From NCBI GenBank assembly GCA_964428055.1, contig CAYRWM010000001.1, forward strand, positions 54,514 to 118,513: a stretch of DNA of 64,000 nt, written 5' to 3'. The position numbers and the translations under genes were made by a program. Under the pieces are notes generated by a model. That model was given only the letters and a program-made list of their open reading frames with translations. It made no database searches and was not told where the DNA came from. Each line of letters starts with the position of its first letter. Position 1 is the stretch's first letter. The stretch is from CAYRWM01 sp964428055 (lineage in GTDB: Bacteria > Bacillota > Clostridia > Christensenellales > Christensenellaceae). Positions 40,251 to 48,174 of this stretch are shown here, piece by piece.

Positions 40251-42302
40251 CTAACTGAGGACCGTTCCGTCTGCCAGTGTTATAGTGTAGCCGTTGAAGT
40301 CGATCGTACCGTTGTTTGTGAGCGTCGTCACCGTGCAGTTGCCTGTAAGTATCCATGTGCTTCCGTTATCAACTGTTACATTCACTTCGCTTGAATCCGA
40401 TGTGCCGCCTTCGGCATTGTCTATTATGTTTACTGTACCCGTAAGTACGCTGCTGCCTGAGAGTGTCAGATCGAGAGATGAGATCGCGTCGACCGCTATA
40501 TCTCCTTCGAGCTGCTGGTCCGTTGCTGTTACAACTGCCTGTGCACCGTTGCTGCCTGCGCTGCCCCAGCCGTGAGAAGCGCTGTTGCCTGATACGAGCA
40601 TGAGGTAGCCGTCAGTTTCGTTATTTACTATCTCTACATCACTTAAGTCGATCGTACATGCCGTGTTCGTTACGTAGAACACATCTCCGTTGTTGTTTAT
40701 GACCGTTCCGCCGTTCATGCTGAACTCGGCTGTGCCGTTTTCAGCGTCGCCGGACATAGACTGATAGATGAATATGCAGTGCACGTTCTCGTCCGAGCTT
40801 GAGCCCTTTGTGTCGCTCATGTTGCCGGATACCGTGCAGTCCGTAAGATCTATCGAGTTCTGTCCTTCGATGACCAGAGCTTCGGAATTCTCGGCAGTGA
40901 GGGTCGCTCCCGTAACTGTTATTTCGGCTGTGGAGTATATGGCAGGGGAGTTGTAACCTTTGCTGGTATATGTGCCGCCTGTAACATTGACGGTTCCGCC
41001 GCCTCTGTCGCTCCTAATCGCAGCTGCTGAGTTTCCGGATGTTGTGACTGTCAGATTCTCTGCATTCATAGTGCCGCCTCCGGTGGTCATTATTCCGCCG
41101 GAATTGTCATCCTGAGTGATTATAGTCGTGTCTGACACATTAACGACCGTGCCTTCGCCGTAGCTGAATACCCCGTTGCCGCACTGGGCTGAAGAGGTTA
41201 CTGTGCTGTCATCGATTGTTACCTGTGCGCCGTCTACTGCCAGCAGAGCCGCGTTCATGCCGTAGAAATCGCCGTTTTCGGCGTTTGAGGAACTGCCCGA
41301 CTGCTTATCCACCTTGATGCCTGTCAGGGTCGCTTCAGCGCCGTCTATCAGAAGAGCGTTCTCGTCATCACCGTCAGACGTGTAGCTGTCGTTTGATGAA
41401 ACCGTGTTGCTGTCGATTTTAACCGCTGCGCTTCTGTCAGCGGGAGCGGAGGACTGTCCTCCGTTCCCCGGACCGCCTTCAGGTGCTTCTCCCTGAGAAC
41501 TGTTTGTGCTGTCCATATTAATAACCGTTAGTGTTTTTACAGTTCCGTCTTCGCTGTACTCGACAGTTATGAAGTCTCCTTCGGTGAGTTCTGACACACT
41601 TTCGATACCTGTGAATGAAGCATTTGACAGGTCGAGAGTAACTGTTTTGTTACTGGACTTAAAAGACCTGTTGCTGCCGGGCATTTCCGGGGGAGTACCG
41701 TTCTGATCCGCAGGCATTTCCGGGGGAGTGCCGTTCTGATCCGCAGGCATCTCCGGGGGAGTGTTGTCTGAGCCCGAAGTTTTTTCAGACGTATTACCGT
41801 TAGTATCTGATTTCCTGCTGTCCTTTTTTGATTCTGACGAATCGCTGTTGCTCTTGCTGTCAGATTTACCCGACGGTTTTTCAGAGGGTTTGCCTGAAGG
41901 CTTGCCGCTGTTATCCGAACTGCTTTCAGATGAATCCGGTTTTTCGTCCGGTTTCCCGGTATCGCTGCCTTTTTCCTGACGGTTTCCGTCCGGTCTTTCA
42001 GGCGGGGCCTGCATGCCGTTACCGTTTTCGTTTATATCGGGTGGGGTGCCCATGCCGCTTTCTTCGATATCGCCAAGTTCTATTGTAATCTTGTTCCCGT
42101 CTATGGAGGTCACTCTGCCGGTCACGGGATCAGTGCCGGCATTCTCCGTACTTTTTGCATCCTGAACCGTCTCTGTGTCGGTTATACTGTCAGAAACGGA
42201 AGTGTCAGTTTTCGCCGGGGCCTGACATGAGGTCATGAAGATCATAAGCATTGCGCTTAAGGCCACGGCTATAATTGTTTTGAGTAAACGTTTGTCTTTC
42301 AT
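40251..42302 (-). CDS. Beta-helix/carbohydrate-binding-like surface lipoprotein
   Basis: A 683-residue exported protein. The signal peptide ends in a lipobox (FMTSC, Cys26). A low-complexity Ser/Lys/Pro/Gly/Asp region (about 80-210) follows, with 11-residue repeats TPPEMPADQNG. The C-terminal half (about 290-683) is Thr/Ser/Asn/Gly-rich with regular short strands such as GGTVNVTGGTYTSKGYNSPA, the look of a right-handed parallel beta-helix related to pectate-lyase or Cthe_2159-type carbohydrate-binding proteins. No catalytic residues are identifiable. The protein is probably displayed on the envelope. A Shine-Dalgarno AAAGGAAG precedes the ATG, and the gene stands alone between terminators. 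Confidence 0.8.
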   Translation of the reverse strand: MKDKRLLKTIIAVALSAMLMIFMTSCQAPAKTDTSVSDSITDTETVQDAKSTENAGTDPVTGRVTSIDGNKITIELGDIEESGMGTPPDINENGNGMQAPPERPDGNRQEKGSDTGKPDEKPDSSESSSDNSGKPSGKPSEKPSGKSDSKSNSDSSESKKDSRKSDTNGNTSEKTSGSDNTPPEMPADQNGTPPEMPADQNGTPPEMPGSNRSFKSSNKTVTLDLSNASFTGIESVSELTEGDFITVEYSEDGTVKTLTVINMDSTNSSQGEAPEGGPGNGGQSSAPADRSAAVKIDSNTVSSNDSYTSDGDDENALLIDGAEATLTGIKVDKQSGSSSNAENGDFYGMNAALLAVDGAQVTIDDSTVTSSAQCGNGVFSYGEGTVVNVSDTTIITQDDNSGGIMTTGGGTMNAENLTVTTSGNSAAAIRSDRGGGTVNVTGGTYTSKGYNSPAIYSTAEITVTGATLTAENSEALVIEGQNSIDLTDCTVSGNMSDTKGSSSDENVHCIFIYQSMSGDAENGTAEFSMNGGTVINNNGDVFYVTNTACTIDLSDVEIVNNETDGYLMLVSGNSASHGWGSAGSNGAQAVVTATDQQLEGDIAVDAISSLDLTLSGSSVLTGTVNIIDNAEGGTSDSSEVNVTVDNGSTWILTGNCTVTTLTNNGTIDFNGYTITLADGTVLS
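41681..41763 (-). repeat. 33-bp tandem repeat in the beta-helix lipoprotein gene
   Basis: Two near-identical 33-base units (41681-41713 and 41714-41746) and a partial third (to 41763) encode TPPEMPADQNG. Units differ at single bases, suggesting recent expansion. Confidence 0.88.
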
Positions 42303-42372
42303 CGTTAACGCTTCCTTTCTTTGTTTTCTGATGCAATCATAACCGGTGTTTCTTAACTGAAACTTAAAGAGA

Positions 42373-42405
42373 ATAAAAAAAGCGAAAGACTTTTCAGCCT
42401 TTCGC
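42373..42405 (-). terminator. Terminator of the DUF1508 gene
   Basis: On the minus strand a 7-base-pair stem (GCGAAAG / CTTTCGC) with a 10-base loop is followed by a run of T. It lies 24 bases after the stop at 42429. Confidence 0.78.
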
Positions 42406-42428
42406 CCTTTTTATATTCGTCTTGTTTA

Positions 42429-42797
42429 TTACTCGGTGACTATCTCAGCATCGGGAGCGTTCTTCTTCACGCTCGCTATGCCGTTGTCGCATGCGGACAT
42501 CGTGGTATAGCCTTCGCTGACTGCTATGATCTGACCGTTCTTTGCCTTGAGACGGAAACGGAATTCACCTTTCTTATCCTTATATACTTCAAATTTCGGA
42601 TTCTTGAGAGCCTTGAATCCGGCTTCTGTCTGGTCTTCAACATCAGCTATAGGAGCATTCTTTGCAACGCTCGCTATGCCTTTGTCGCATGCGGATCTGG
42701 TGGTGTAGACTTCGCTGGTCGCTATTACCTGACCGTTGTTGGCTTTGAGGTTGAACACAAAACCTGTTTTTGTCTGTTTGACTAAGAATTTACCCAT
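42429..42797 (-). CDS. Tandem DUF1508 (YegP-like) protein
   Basis: A 122-residue cytosolic protein made of two DUF1508 units (residues 1-55 and 65-120). Each carries the F-x-L-K-A-x-N-G-Q-x-I-A core and the following SE-x-Y-T(T)-x-SACD-x-GIASV segment. YegP-type proteins are small beta-rich homodimers of undetermined function, and tandem copies are common. A strong Shine-Dalgarno (GGAGG, 8 bases upstream) and a consensus promoter suggest high expression. Its neighbours are unrelated. Confidence 0.92.
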   Translation of the reverse strand: MGKFLVKQTKTGFVFNLKANNGQVIATSEVYTTRSACDKGIASVAKNAPIADVEDQTEAGFKALKNPKFEVYKDKKGEFRFRLKAKNGQIIAVSEGYTTMSACDNGIASVKKNAPDAEIVTE

Positions 42798-42830
42798 GGG
42801 GGACGCCTCCTTTGATATGCTCTTAAGTTA

Positions 42831-42859
42831 ATTATAAAATCTATTTTTTTCTTATGCAA
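42831..42859 (-). promoter_or_regulatory. Consensus promoter of the DUF1508 gene
   Basis: On the minus strand TTGCAT (42859-42854), 17-base spacer, perfect TATAAT (42836-42831), 33 bases before the start codon. Confidence 0.82.
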
Positions 42860-42927
42860 TAAAAAGATTTAACCGTTTTTTGAGTTTGAATCTCAATAAA
42901 AATTTATTATAAAACAATAAAAATATA

Positions 42928-42956
42928 TTGACATGCAGAAAATACGCTAGTAATAT
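42928..42956 (+). promoter_or_regulatory. Promoter of the DUF2975/HTH pair
   Basis: A perfect TTGACA (42928-42933) with TAATAT (42951-42956) after 17 bases; a perfect TATAAT follows at 42954-42959 but would leave a 20-base spacer. Confidence 0.6.
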
Positions 42957-42991
42957 AATGGTCAGAAGACAGAGATATTCGGAGGCATATC

Positions 42992-43471
42992 ATGGAAAAT
43001 ACGGTTTTATCAAGAAGATTAAAAGCAGTGATAATCGCTTTGGGCGTGCTTGGCGCTCTTGTTTACTGCATTGCGCTGCCGCTGATGGGCATGGATATGG
43101 TGTTTGCGTATCCCGAATTCAGCGACTTTTACTGGCCGTGGCTTATATTCTTCTGGGCATCGGGTGTACCGTGCTATCTGGTGCTGATATACGGCTGGAT
43201 GGTGACAGAGAACATTGCAGAGGGTCATCCGTTCACTCACGAGAACGCGAAACTCATAAAGAGGATAGCTCAGTTCGCGATATGGGATACAGTGTATTTC
43301 CTCATAGGGAACGTAATACTGTTCCTGCTCGGAATGAGCCATCCCGGGATCGTTCTTCTTTCATTTGCGGTAGTGCTTGCCGGCGTCGTTTTCTCAATCG
43401 TTGCGTCCGCTCTTTCGAGTTTTGTTACGAGAGCCTCGAATCTGCAGGAACAGAGCGATCTTACTATATAG
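42992..43471 (+). CDS. DUF2975 membrane protein
   Basis: A 159-residue membrane protein with four hydrophobic segments (about 10-32, 45-68, 98-118, 122-145), the DUF2975 layout. The segment TENIAEGHPFTHENAKLIKRIA before the third helix (quoted in part) is typical of the family. Function is not established. In Firmicutes it regularly pairs with a small Cro/CI-type regulator, as here: the HTH gene begins within 10 bases of its stop. The membrane protein may sense a condition and the regulator respond; that is inference. Confidence 0.85.
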   Translation: MENTVLSRRLKAVIIALGVLGALVYCIALPLMGMDMVFAYPEFSDFYWPWLIFFWASGVPCYLVLIYGWMVTENIAEGHPFTHENAKLIKRIAQFAIWDTVYFLIGNVILFLLGMSHPGIVLLSFAVVLAGVVFSIVASALSSFVTRASNLQEQSDLTI

Positions 43472-43480
43472 GTGAACGAT

Positions 43481-43696
43481 ATGGAAGGAAAGATAATATT
43501 CAACATAGACGTGATGCTCGCCAGGCGCAAGATGTCGCTGACTGAACTGGCGGGCAAGGTAGGGATAACCGTTGCGAACATGTCCATCCTGAAAACAGGA
43601 AAGGCAAGGGCGGTCAAGATGAGCACTCTCGCACTCATGTGTAAAGCACTGGACTGCCAGCCCGGCGACCTTATGGAGTACCGGGAAGACGGCTGA
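43481..43696 (+). CDS. Small Cro/CI-family HTH regulator (YozG-like)
   Basis: A 71-residue DNA-binding protein that is essentially one HTH domain: MLARRKMSLTELAGKVGITVANMSILKTGKARAVKMSTL (quoted in parts) has helix 2 in LTELAGKVG and the recognition helix in ANMSILKTGKA. CQPGDLMEYRED at the end is common to YozG-type regulators. ATG 43481 is preferred over the overlapping GTG 43472 because AGGTGA then lies 5 bases upstream. It likely regulates its own operon with the DUF2975 protein. Confidence 0.85.
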   Translation: MEGKIIFNIDVMLARRKMSLTELAGKVGITVANMSILKTGKARAVKMSTLALMCKALDCQPGDLMEYREDG

Positions 43697-43718
43697 TTTT
43701 ATATATAACAGAAAGAAG

Positions 43719-43751
43719 AATGCCGCGGACGCACCGCGGCATTTCTTTTTG
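43719..43751 (+). terminator. Intrinsic terminator of the DUF2975/HTH operon
   Basis: A 10-base-pair stem (AATGCCGCGG / CCGCGGCATT) with loop ACGCA, followed by TCTTTTT. Confidence 0.9.
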
Positions 43752-43795
43752 TTCAGTACTGAGGGCCGGTCAAAGCGTGATTAAAAGCTTTGTTG

Positions 43796-43804
43796 TGATA
43801 TAAT
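43796..43804 (+). promoter_or_regulatory. Extended -10 promoter upstream of the two-component operon
   Basis: TGA followed by a perfect TATAAT (43799-43804) forms an extended -10. No good -35 is seen; the start point would lie about 75 bases before the response regulator ATG. Confidence 0.55.
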
Positions 43805-43814
43805 CGTTAGGAGG

Positions 43815-43842
43815 GGTTTTAAGTTTGGATTAAGGTTTTAAG
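43815..43842 (+). repeat. Direct repeat GGTTTTAAG in the response regulator leader
   Basis: The 9-mer GGTTTTAAG occurs at 43815-43823 and 43834-43842, 19 bases apart start to start, and TTAAG also occurs at 43830. Paired direct repeats upstream of an OmpR-type gene are a common arrangement for its own binding site. Confidence 0.5.
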
Positions 43843-43847
43843 GCTAT

Positions 43848-43865
43848 GCTTTATATATATAAAGC
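43848..43865 (+). promoter_or_regulatory. 18-bp perfect palindrome before the response regulator
   Basis: GCTTTATATATATAAAGC reads the same on both strands and ends 5 bases before the Shine-Dalgarno (GGAGG, 43871-43875). It could be an operator, or an RNA hairpin near the ribosome site. Confidence 0.5.
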
Positions 43866-43883
43866 GTTTAGGAGGACCCTTTT

Positions 43884-44561
43884 ATGAGACTGCTGCTGGT
43901 TGAGGATGAACGTTCGCTTTCAAGAGCGGTAAAGGCGGTGCTTGAAAAGAACAAATATTCCGTTGATGCCGTGTTTGACGGTGAGGAGGCGCTGGACTAT
44001 CTCGCAACAGACAACTATGACGGCGTCATTATGGACGTCATGATGCCGAAAAAAGACGGTTTCACTGCTCTTCGCGAAATGCGTGAAAGCGGCGACAGGA
44101 CGCCGGTGCTCATGCTCACGGCGAAGTCCGAAGTGGACGACAAGGTCGAAGGACTCGACAGCGGCGCAAACGACTATCTGACAAAACCCTTTGACATGAA
44201 GGAGCTGCTGGCCAGGATCAGGGCAATGACGCGCAAGACTTCCGAGCAGGCGGATTCCGTTCTTCAGTTCGGAAACATTTCTTTAAGCTCAACGAATTTC
44301 CGTCTGGAGGGCCCTTCCGGCGGATTTCAGCTCGCCAACAAGGAGTATCAGATGATGGAGATGCTCATGCGCCATCCCAAGAATATCGTGTCGGCCGATA
44401 TGTTCATGGAACGTATATGGGGGCTTGACAGCGATACGGAGAGCAATGTCGTGTGGGTATACATATCATACTTGAGAAAAAAGCTGACGGCGGCCGGGGC
44501 GAACATACAGATTAAAGCGATGAGAAACGCGGGATACTATCTGGAGGAGACTGATGATTAA
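43884..44561 (+). CDS. OmpR/PhoB-family response regulator
   Basis: A 225-residue two-domain regulator. The receiver domain (1-120) has the acidic pocket VEDE (residues 6-9), phosphoacceptor Asp51 in GVIMDVMMPKKDG, and the conserved Thr and Lys in LMLTAKS and LTKPFD. The C-terminal winged helix (about 130-225) ends in VVWVYISYLRKKL and MRNAGYYLEE, typical of the OmpR class. The ATG follows GGAGG by 8 bases, and the histidine kinase gene overlaps its last 8 bases, so the two are coupled. Target genes are unknown. Confidence 0.95.
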   Translation: MRLLLVEDERSLSRAVKAVLEKNKYSVDAVFDGEEALDYLATDNYDGVIMDVMMPKKDGFTALREMRESGDRTPVLMLTAKSEVDDKVEGLDSGANDYLTKPFDMKELLARIRAMTRKTSEQADSVLQFGNISLSSTNFRLEGPSGGFQLANKEYQMMEMLMRHPKNIVSADMFMERIWGLDSDTESNVVWVYISYLRKKLTAAGANIQIKAMRNAGYYLEETDD

Positions 44562-45828
44562 GAAGCTCAGATACAAGTTCATAAAGATAGCCCTGCTCTC
44601 GGTCGCGGTAGTCCTGGCAGTCATAATAACCGTTATCAATGTCGTTAACTACAATACTGTTATGGCTGACGCGGACCGTACTCTCGAGATGCTGGCCGGC
44701 AACGGCGGCAGATTTCCCGTGTCTGAACATATGGATAAGCCTGAAGGCATGCGCGAAGGACCGTTTAAGGGGCATGATGATTTTTCACCCGAGGCGCCTT
44801 TCGAGACCCGTTATTTCAGCGTTGAGATAGCATCCGACGGCAGTATCGCTTCAGCTGATACTGATAATATCGCTGCCGTAGACGAAACTCAGGCCGTGAC
44901 ATATGCGAAAGATGCCGCAACATCAGGCCGGGAGAGAGGGACGGCAGACAGCTACAGATACCTCGTGAGACAGAAAGGGGACAGCACTGTAGTTGTCTTT
45001 ACCGATATCACTCAGAAGCTCGCAAGTTTCAGATCGTTCCTTTTTGCGAGCGTGCTCATAGCGGCTGCCGGAACCGGGGCGGTGTTCCTTCTGATCTGGT
45101 TCTTCTCCAGCCGTATAATCCGTCCCATAGCCGAGAGCTATGAGAAACAGAAGCAGTTCATAACCGATGCGGGGCATGACATAAAGACACCCATAACGAT
45201 AATAGACGCCGATGCCGAAGTACTCGAGATGGAGACCGGCAAGAGCGAATGGATAGATGACATACGCCTTCAGACGGGAAGGCTCGCGGAGCTCACCAGG
45301 GATCTCATATTCCTTTCCCGCATGGAGGAGGATGATCCTGGGATACAGATGATAGAATTCCCGTTTTCGGACGTTGTAAGTGAGTCTGCCCAGTCGTTCC
45401 AGTCTCTCGCGAGGACTCAGGGAAAGAACTTTGATATGGATATAGAGCCTATGCTCACAGTGAGCGGCGACGAGAAATCCATGAGACAGCTCGTGACGAT
45501 ACTGACGGATAATGCTGTTAAGTATTCCCCCGAAGGCGGCGACATACGCGTCACGGCAGGAAGAAGGGGCAAAAAGATACTGCTTAAGGTATACAACACG
45601 ACTGAAGGTCAGTTGAGTTCTGACGAACTCAAGCATATGTTCGACAGATTCTACAGGACCGACAGATCGAGAAACTCGGAAAAGGGCGGCTACGGTATAG
45701 GTCTTTCCATAGCCAAGGCTGTCGCGGAAGCGCATAAGGGAGATATCTCCGCGCGCGCTGCGGGAGACAGGGCTGTTGAGATAACGGTGTCGCTTCCGGC
45801 AGTCAATACGGATATAAAGGAGAATTAG
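44554..45828 (+). CDS. Membrane sensor histidine kinase
   Basis: A 424-residue sensor kinase. A first transmembrane helix (about 10-30), an extracytoplasmic loop of about 130 residues and a second helix (about 165-187) lead to a HAMP-less DHp domain with His208 in GHDIKTPITI, then the ATPase domain with the N box (TDNAVKYS), G1-type segment in the middle and FDRFYRTDRSRNSEKGGYGIGLSIAK (quoted in part) near the end. It overlaps the response regulator by 8 bases and surely is its partner. The sensory loop shows no recognised ligand-binding domain. Confidence 0.94.
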   Translation: MIKKLRYKFIKIALLSVAVVLAVIITVINVVNYNTVMADADRTLEMLAGNGGRFPVSEHMDKPEGMREGPFKGHDDFSPEAPFETRYFSVEIASDGSIASADTDNIAAVDETQAVTYAKDAATSGRERGTADSYRYLVRQKGDSTVVVFTDITQKLASFRSFLFASVLIAAAGTGAVFLLIWFFSSRIIRPIAESYEKQKQFITDAGHDIKTPITIIDADAEVLEMETGKSEWIDDIRLQTGRLAELTRDLIFLSRMEEDDPGIQMIEFPFSDVVSESAQSFQSLARTQGKNFDMDIEPMLTVSGDEKSMRQLVTILTDNAVKYSPEGGDIRVTAGRRGKKILLKVYNTTEGQLSSDELKHMFDRFYRTDRSRNSEKGGYGIGLSIAKAVAEAHKGDISARAAGDRAVEITVSLPAVNTDIKEN

Positions 45829-45830
45829 CA

Positions 45831-46373
45831 ATGAAGGTGCTGTTTGCGTCGGATATTCACGGTTCGGCATATTACACGGAAAAGATACTTGAGGGATTTG
45901 AATCATCCGGTGCAGAAAAGCTCATACTTCTGGGCGATATACTATATCACGGGCCGAGGAACGATCTTCCCGAAGGACACGCGCCCAAAAAGGTGTTCGC
46001 CATGCTCAACGGTTACGCGGAAAAGATAATAGCCGTGAGGGGCAACTGCGATGCCGAGATCGATCAGATGGTGCTGGATTTTCCGATAACCGCCGATTAC
46101 TGCGATCTTCTGCTGGACGGCAGGGAGTTCTTTCTGACGCACGGACATATTTATTCGCCTGAAAACATGCCGAAGCTTAAAGAGGGATCCGCGTTCGTAT
46201 TCGGGCATATACATCTGCCGGTAGCGGAAAAGAAGGACGGCATCGTGATACTCAATCCGGGTTCGGCCGCTCTTCCGAAAGGAGGAAACCCGAATTCGTA
46301 CGCCGAATATGAAGACGGCCTGTTTGCAATAAAGACTTTTGACGGCGAAATAATAAAGAGCATTGAACTCTGA
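45831..46373 (+). CDS. yfcE: YfcE-type metallophosphoesterase
   Basis: A 180-residue calcineurin-like phosphodiesterase. The metal-binding motifs appear in order: SDIHGS (residue 7 on), LLGDILYHGP, VRGNCDAE, FLTHGH, and FGHIHLP. YfcE hydrolyses small phosphodiesters in vitro; the cellular substrate is not established. It begins 2 bases after the histidine kinase stop, so it probably lies on the same transcript, although a functional link is not implied. A terminator follows. Confidence 0.93.
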   Translation: MKVLFASDIHGSAYYTEKILEGFESSGAEKLILLGDILYHGPRNDLPEGHAPKKVFAMLNGYAEKIIAVRGNCDAEIDQMVLDFPITADYCDLLLDGREFFLTHGHIYSPENMPKLKEGSAFVFGHIHLPVAEKKDGIVILNPGSAALPKGGNPNSYAEYEDGLFAIKTFDGEIIKSIEL

Positions 46374-46389
46374 AACTGAGAAACAAAAA

Positions 46390-46416
46390 AAGAGGGGAGA
46401 CCCTCTTATTTTTTTG
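46390..46416 (+). terminator. Bidirectional terminator overlapping the trmB stop
   Basis: A 7-base-pair stem (AAGAGGG / CCCTCTT) with loop GAGA and T-runs on both strands. The minus-strand trmB stop at 46406-46408 is in the right arm. Confidence 0.85.
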
Positions 46417-47065
46417 CCGCTTTCAGGAATCTTATCGGGACGCCTTCTTCGGTGAACCGTTTTTCATGCTCCGTCATGAAGTTCTCGCCGTTGTACTCCC
46501 TATGAAGATCCTCTGTCATATAATTGATCTCAAAACCGCATTCCCCGAAATACCTGAGCGAATCTGCCCAGAGCGTTTCGCTGTCCGTTTTGAACCATAT
46601 CTCGGCACCGTCGTCCATGATGCTTTTGTATTTTTCAAGCTGCAGGGGATGGGTGAGCCTTCTCTTATGGTAACGGCGTCTCTTGTCCCACGGGTTGCAG
46701 AAATTTATATATATCCTTTTGAACCTGTCGCCATCGCCGAACACCCTGTCTATAAGGGTTATGTCATGCCTGACAAGCAGGAGGTTGGATACGGGATCTT
46801 CACCGTATTCGGCCGCGACGAACCTTCTCGCCTGTGCGAGTATCATCTTGACTATATCGATCCCTATGAAGTTTATCTCCGGGTGCGCGTGAGCCATCGC
46901 TCCTGTTGACACGCATTTCCCGCAGCCGAGTTCAAGGTGCATCTCTTTTCTTTCCGCGAAAGCATCCGCCCATCTGTTCCTGAGCAACTGGGCGTCCGCG
47001 GCGTCTATGAAGTATTCGCATGCCTTAAGTTCGGGCTCGGCCCATGGTCTTATCCTTATATGCAT
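46406..47065 (-). CDS. trmB: tRNA (guanine-N7-)-methyltransferase TrmB
   Basis: A 219-residue SAM-dependent enzyme that methylates G46 in the tRNA variable loop. The SAM site HLELGCGKCVSTGAMA is near residue 42, FIGIDIVKMILAQA follows, and INFCNPWDKRRRYHKRRLTHP (quoted in part) holds the family's catalytic region. WFKTDSETLW and TEHEKRF near the C-terminus are the other fingerprints of TrmB. Length is normal. The gene is separated from the upstream SDR gene by that gene's terminator. Confidence 0.93.
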   Translation of the reverse strand: MHIRIRPWAEPELKACEYFIDAADAQLLRNRWADAFAERKEMHLELGCGKCVSTGAMAHAHPEINFIGIDIVKMILAQARRFVAAEYGEDPVSNLLLVRHDITLIDRVFGDGDRFKRIYINFCNPWDKRRRYHKRRLTHPLQLEKYKSIMDDGAEIWFKTDSETLWADSLRYFGECGFEINYMTEDLHREYNGENFMTEHEKRFTEEGVPIRFLKAAKK

Positions 47066-47080
47066 TTAAGTATCCTTATC

Positions 47081-47107
47081 AAAAAAGGGCCTTCCTCGGA
47101 AGGCCCT
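47081..47107 (-). terminator. Terminator of the 47120-47995 SDR gene
   Basis: On the minus strand a perfect 10-base-pair stem (AGGGCCTTCC / GGAAGGCCCT) with a tiny loop is followed by a run of T, 13 bases after the stop. Confidence 0.85.
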
Positions 47108-47119
47108 CAGGTATGCTGT

Positions 47120-47995
47120 TTATTTAAGCATGCACTGTCCGCCCGTTACGGGTATCGCCTGACCTGTCTCGTACTTCTGTTCGACACAGTAGAATATGGC
47201 TCTTGCGACGTCCACGGGGAAACATCCTCTGTTCATCGGGACTTTGGCTTCGTATGCCGCCTTGACATCTTCGACCGTCTTTGCGCCCGGAACCTTGCCG
47301 GCTTTCAGGTACTGCAGGAAGAGACCCTTCTCGGGATCCATCCACAGCGGTCCGTCAAGATAGTTGCCGGGGCATACCGCGTTGACCTTTATATTGTATT
47401 CGCAGAGCTCAAGAGCAAAGCTCTCGGTGAGGCCGATGCCTCCGAACTTGCTGCCAGCATAAGCGAAGTTCTTGTTGCTCCCGACGAGACCGGATTTCGA
47501 GTTGACTGTTATTATGTCGCCCATCCAGCTGTTGTCGGCCTTATACTGCGCCTGCATTATTATGCTGGCGTATTTCGCGCAGAGGAAGAATCCCGTGTAG
47601 TTGATATCCGTGACGAAATCGAAGTCCTTTTTCTCCATCTGGGCGATGGGGCCGGATCTTACTACGCCCGCGTTCGACACCATTATATCGAGGCCGCCGA
47701 AGTGTTCGACTGTCTTCTGTACCATCTCGGCCACGCTCTGCTCATCGGATACGTTCACGCCTATGCAGCAGGCTCTCTCTCCGAGTTCATCGGCTACCTT
47801 GGACGCAAGTTCCGTGTTCATGTCGGCGATGACTATCATAGCGCCTTCTTTGTACATCTCCTCAGCGATGCCTTTGCCGAATCCCTGCGCGCTGCCGGTG
47901 ACTATGGCTATCTTGCCGCCGAGCCTTCCCGGTATGTCCTGTCTGTCGTTTACTTTCTCGGCCGCGATCTGCTGCCATTTTGTCATGTCTATCAT
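47120..47995 (-). CDS. Short-chain dehydrogenase/reductase (sorbitol-6-phosphate dehydrogenase-like)
   Basis: A 291-residue SDR with a 26-residue N-terminal extension before the Rossmann domain. The cofactor loop TGSAQGFGKG (residues 33-42), the NAG motif (MVSNAGVV), and the active-site segment NSKSG...YAGSKFG with the Tyr-x3-Lys pair are visible. The C-terminus ends QAIPVTGGQCMLK. The reductase substrate is unknown; polyol-phosphate oxidation is a weak guess from resemblance to SrlD-like enzymes. A longer frame runs to 48226; ATG 47995 is chosen since a minus-strand AAAGGAT lies 8 bases upstream. Confidence 0.85.
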   Translation of the reverse strand: MIDMTKWQQIAAEKVNDRQDIPGRLGGKIAIVTGSAQGFGKGIAEEMYKEGAMIVIADMNTELASKVADELGERACCIGVNVSDEQSVAEMVQKTVEHFGGLDIMVSNAGVVRSGPIAQMEKKDFDFVTDINYTGFFLCAKYASIIMQAQYKADNSWMGDIITVNSKSGLVGSNKNFAYAGSKFGGIGLTESFALELCEYNIKVNAVCPGNYLDGPLWMDPEKGLFLQYLKAGKVPGAKTVEDVKAAYEAKVPMNRGCFPVDVARAIFYCVEQKYETGQAIPVTGGQCMLK

Positions 47996-48032
47996 ATGAT
48001 CGGATCCTTTCATCTGTTTTTTACCAACAAAG

Positions 48033-48061
48033 ATTATACCACTCGGCAGGTCCGCTAACAA
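48033..48061 (-). promoter_or_regulatory. Promoter of the SDR gene
   Basis: On the minus strand TTGTTA (48061-48056), 17-base spacer, perfect TATAAT (48038-48033) with an extended -10 TG. It lies 37 bases before the start. Confidence 0.72.
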
Positions 48062-48174
48062 GACGGCCCCTGAGTCTTTTGCTGTATCAATCGCTTTTTT
48101 TTCCGGATTGTAGTAGAATATTGCGGGCGGGGAGAAATCCCTGCCTGTATCATGAAAAGAAAGGGGAAAGACGG

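Noticed and set aside
44923..45906. A 327-codon minus-strand frame opposite the histidine kinase
   Set aside because: The kinase frame carries all motifs (His208, TDNAVKYS). The antisense product has none and crosses into the next gene.
46937..48058. A 373-codon plus-strand frame opposite trmB and the SDR gene
   Set aside because: It spans two unrelated minus-strand genes and their terminator, and its product resembles no family. It is a shadow frame.
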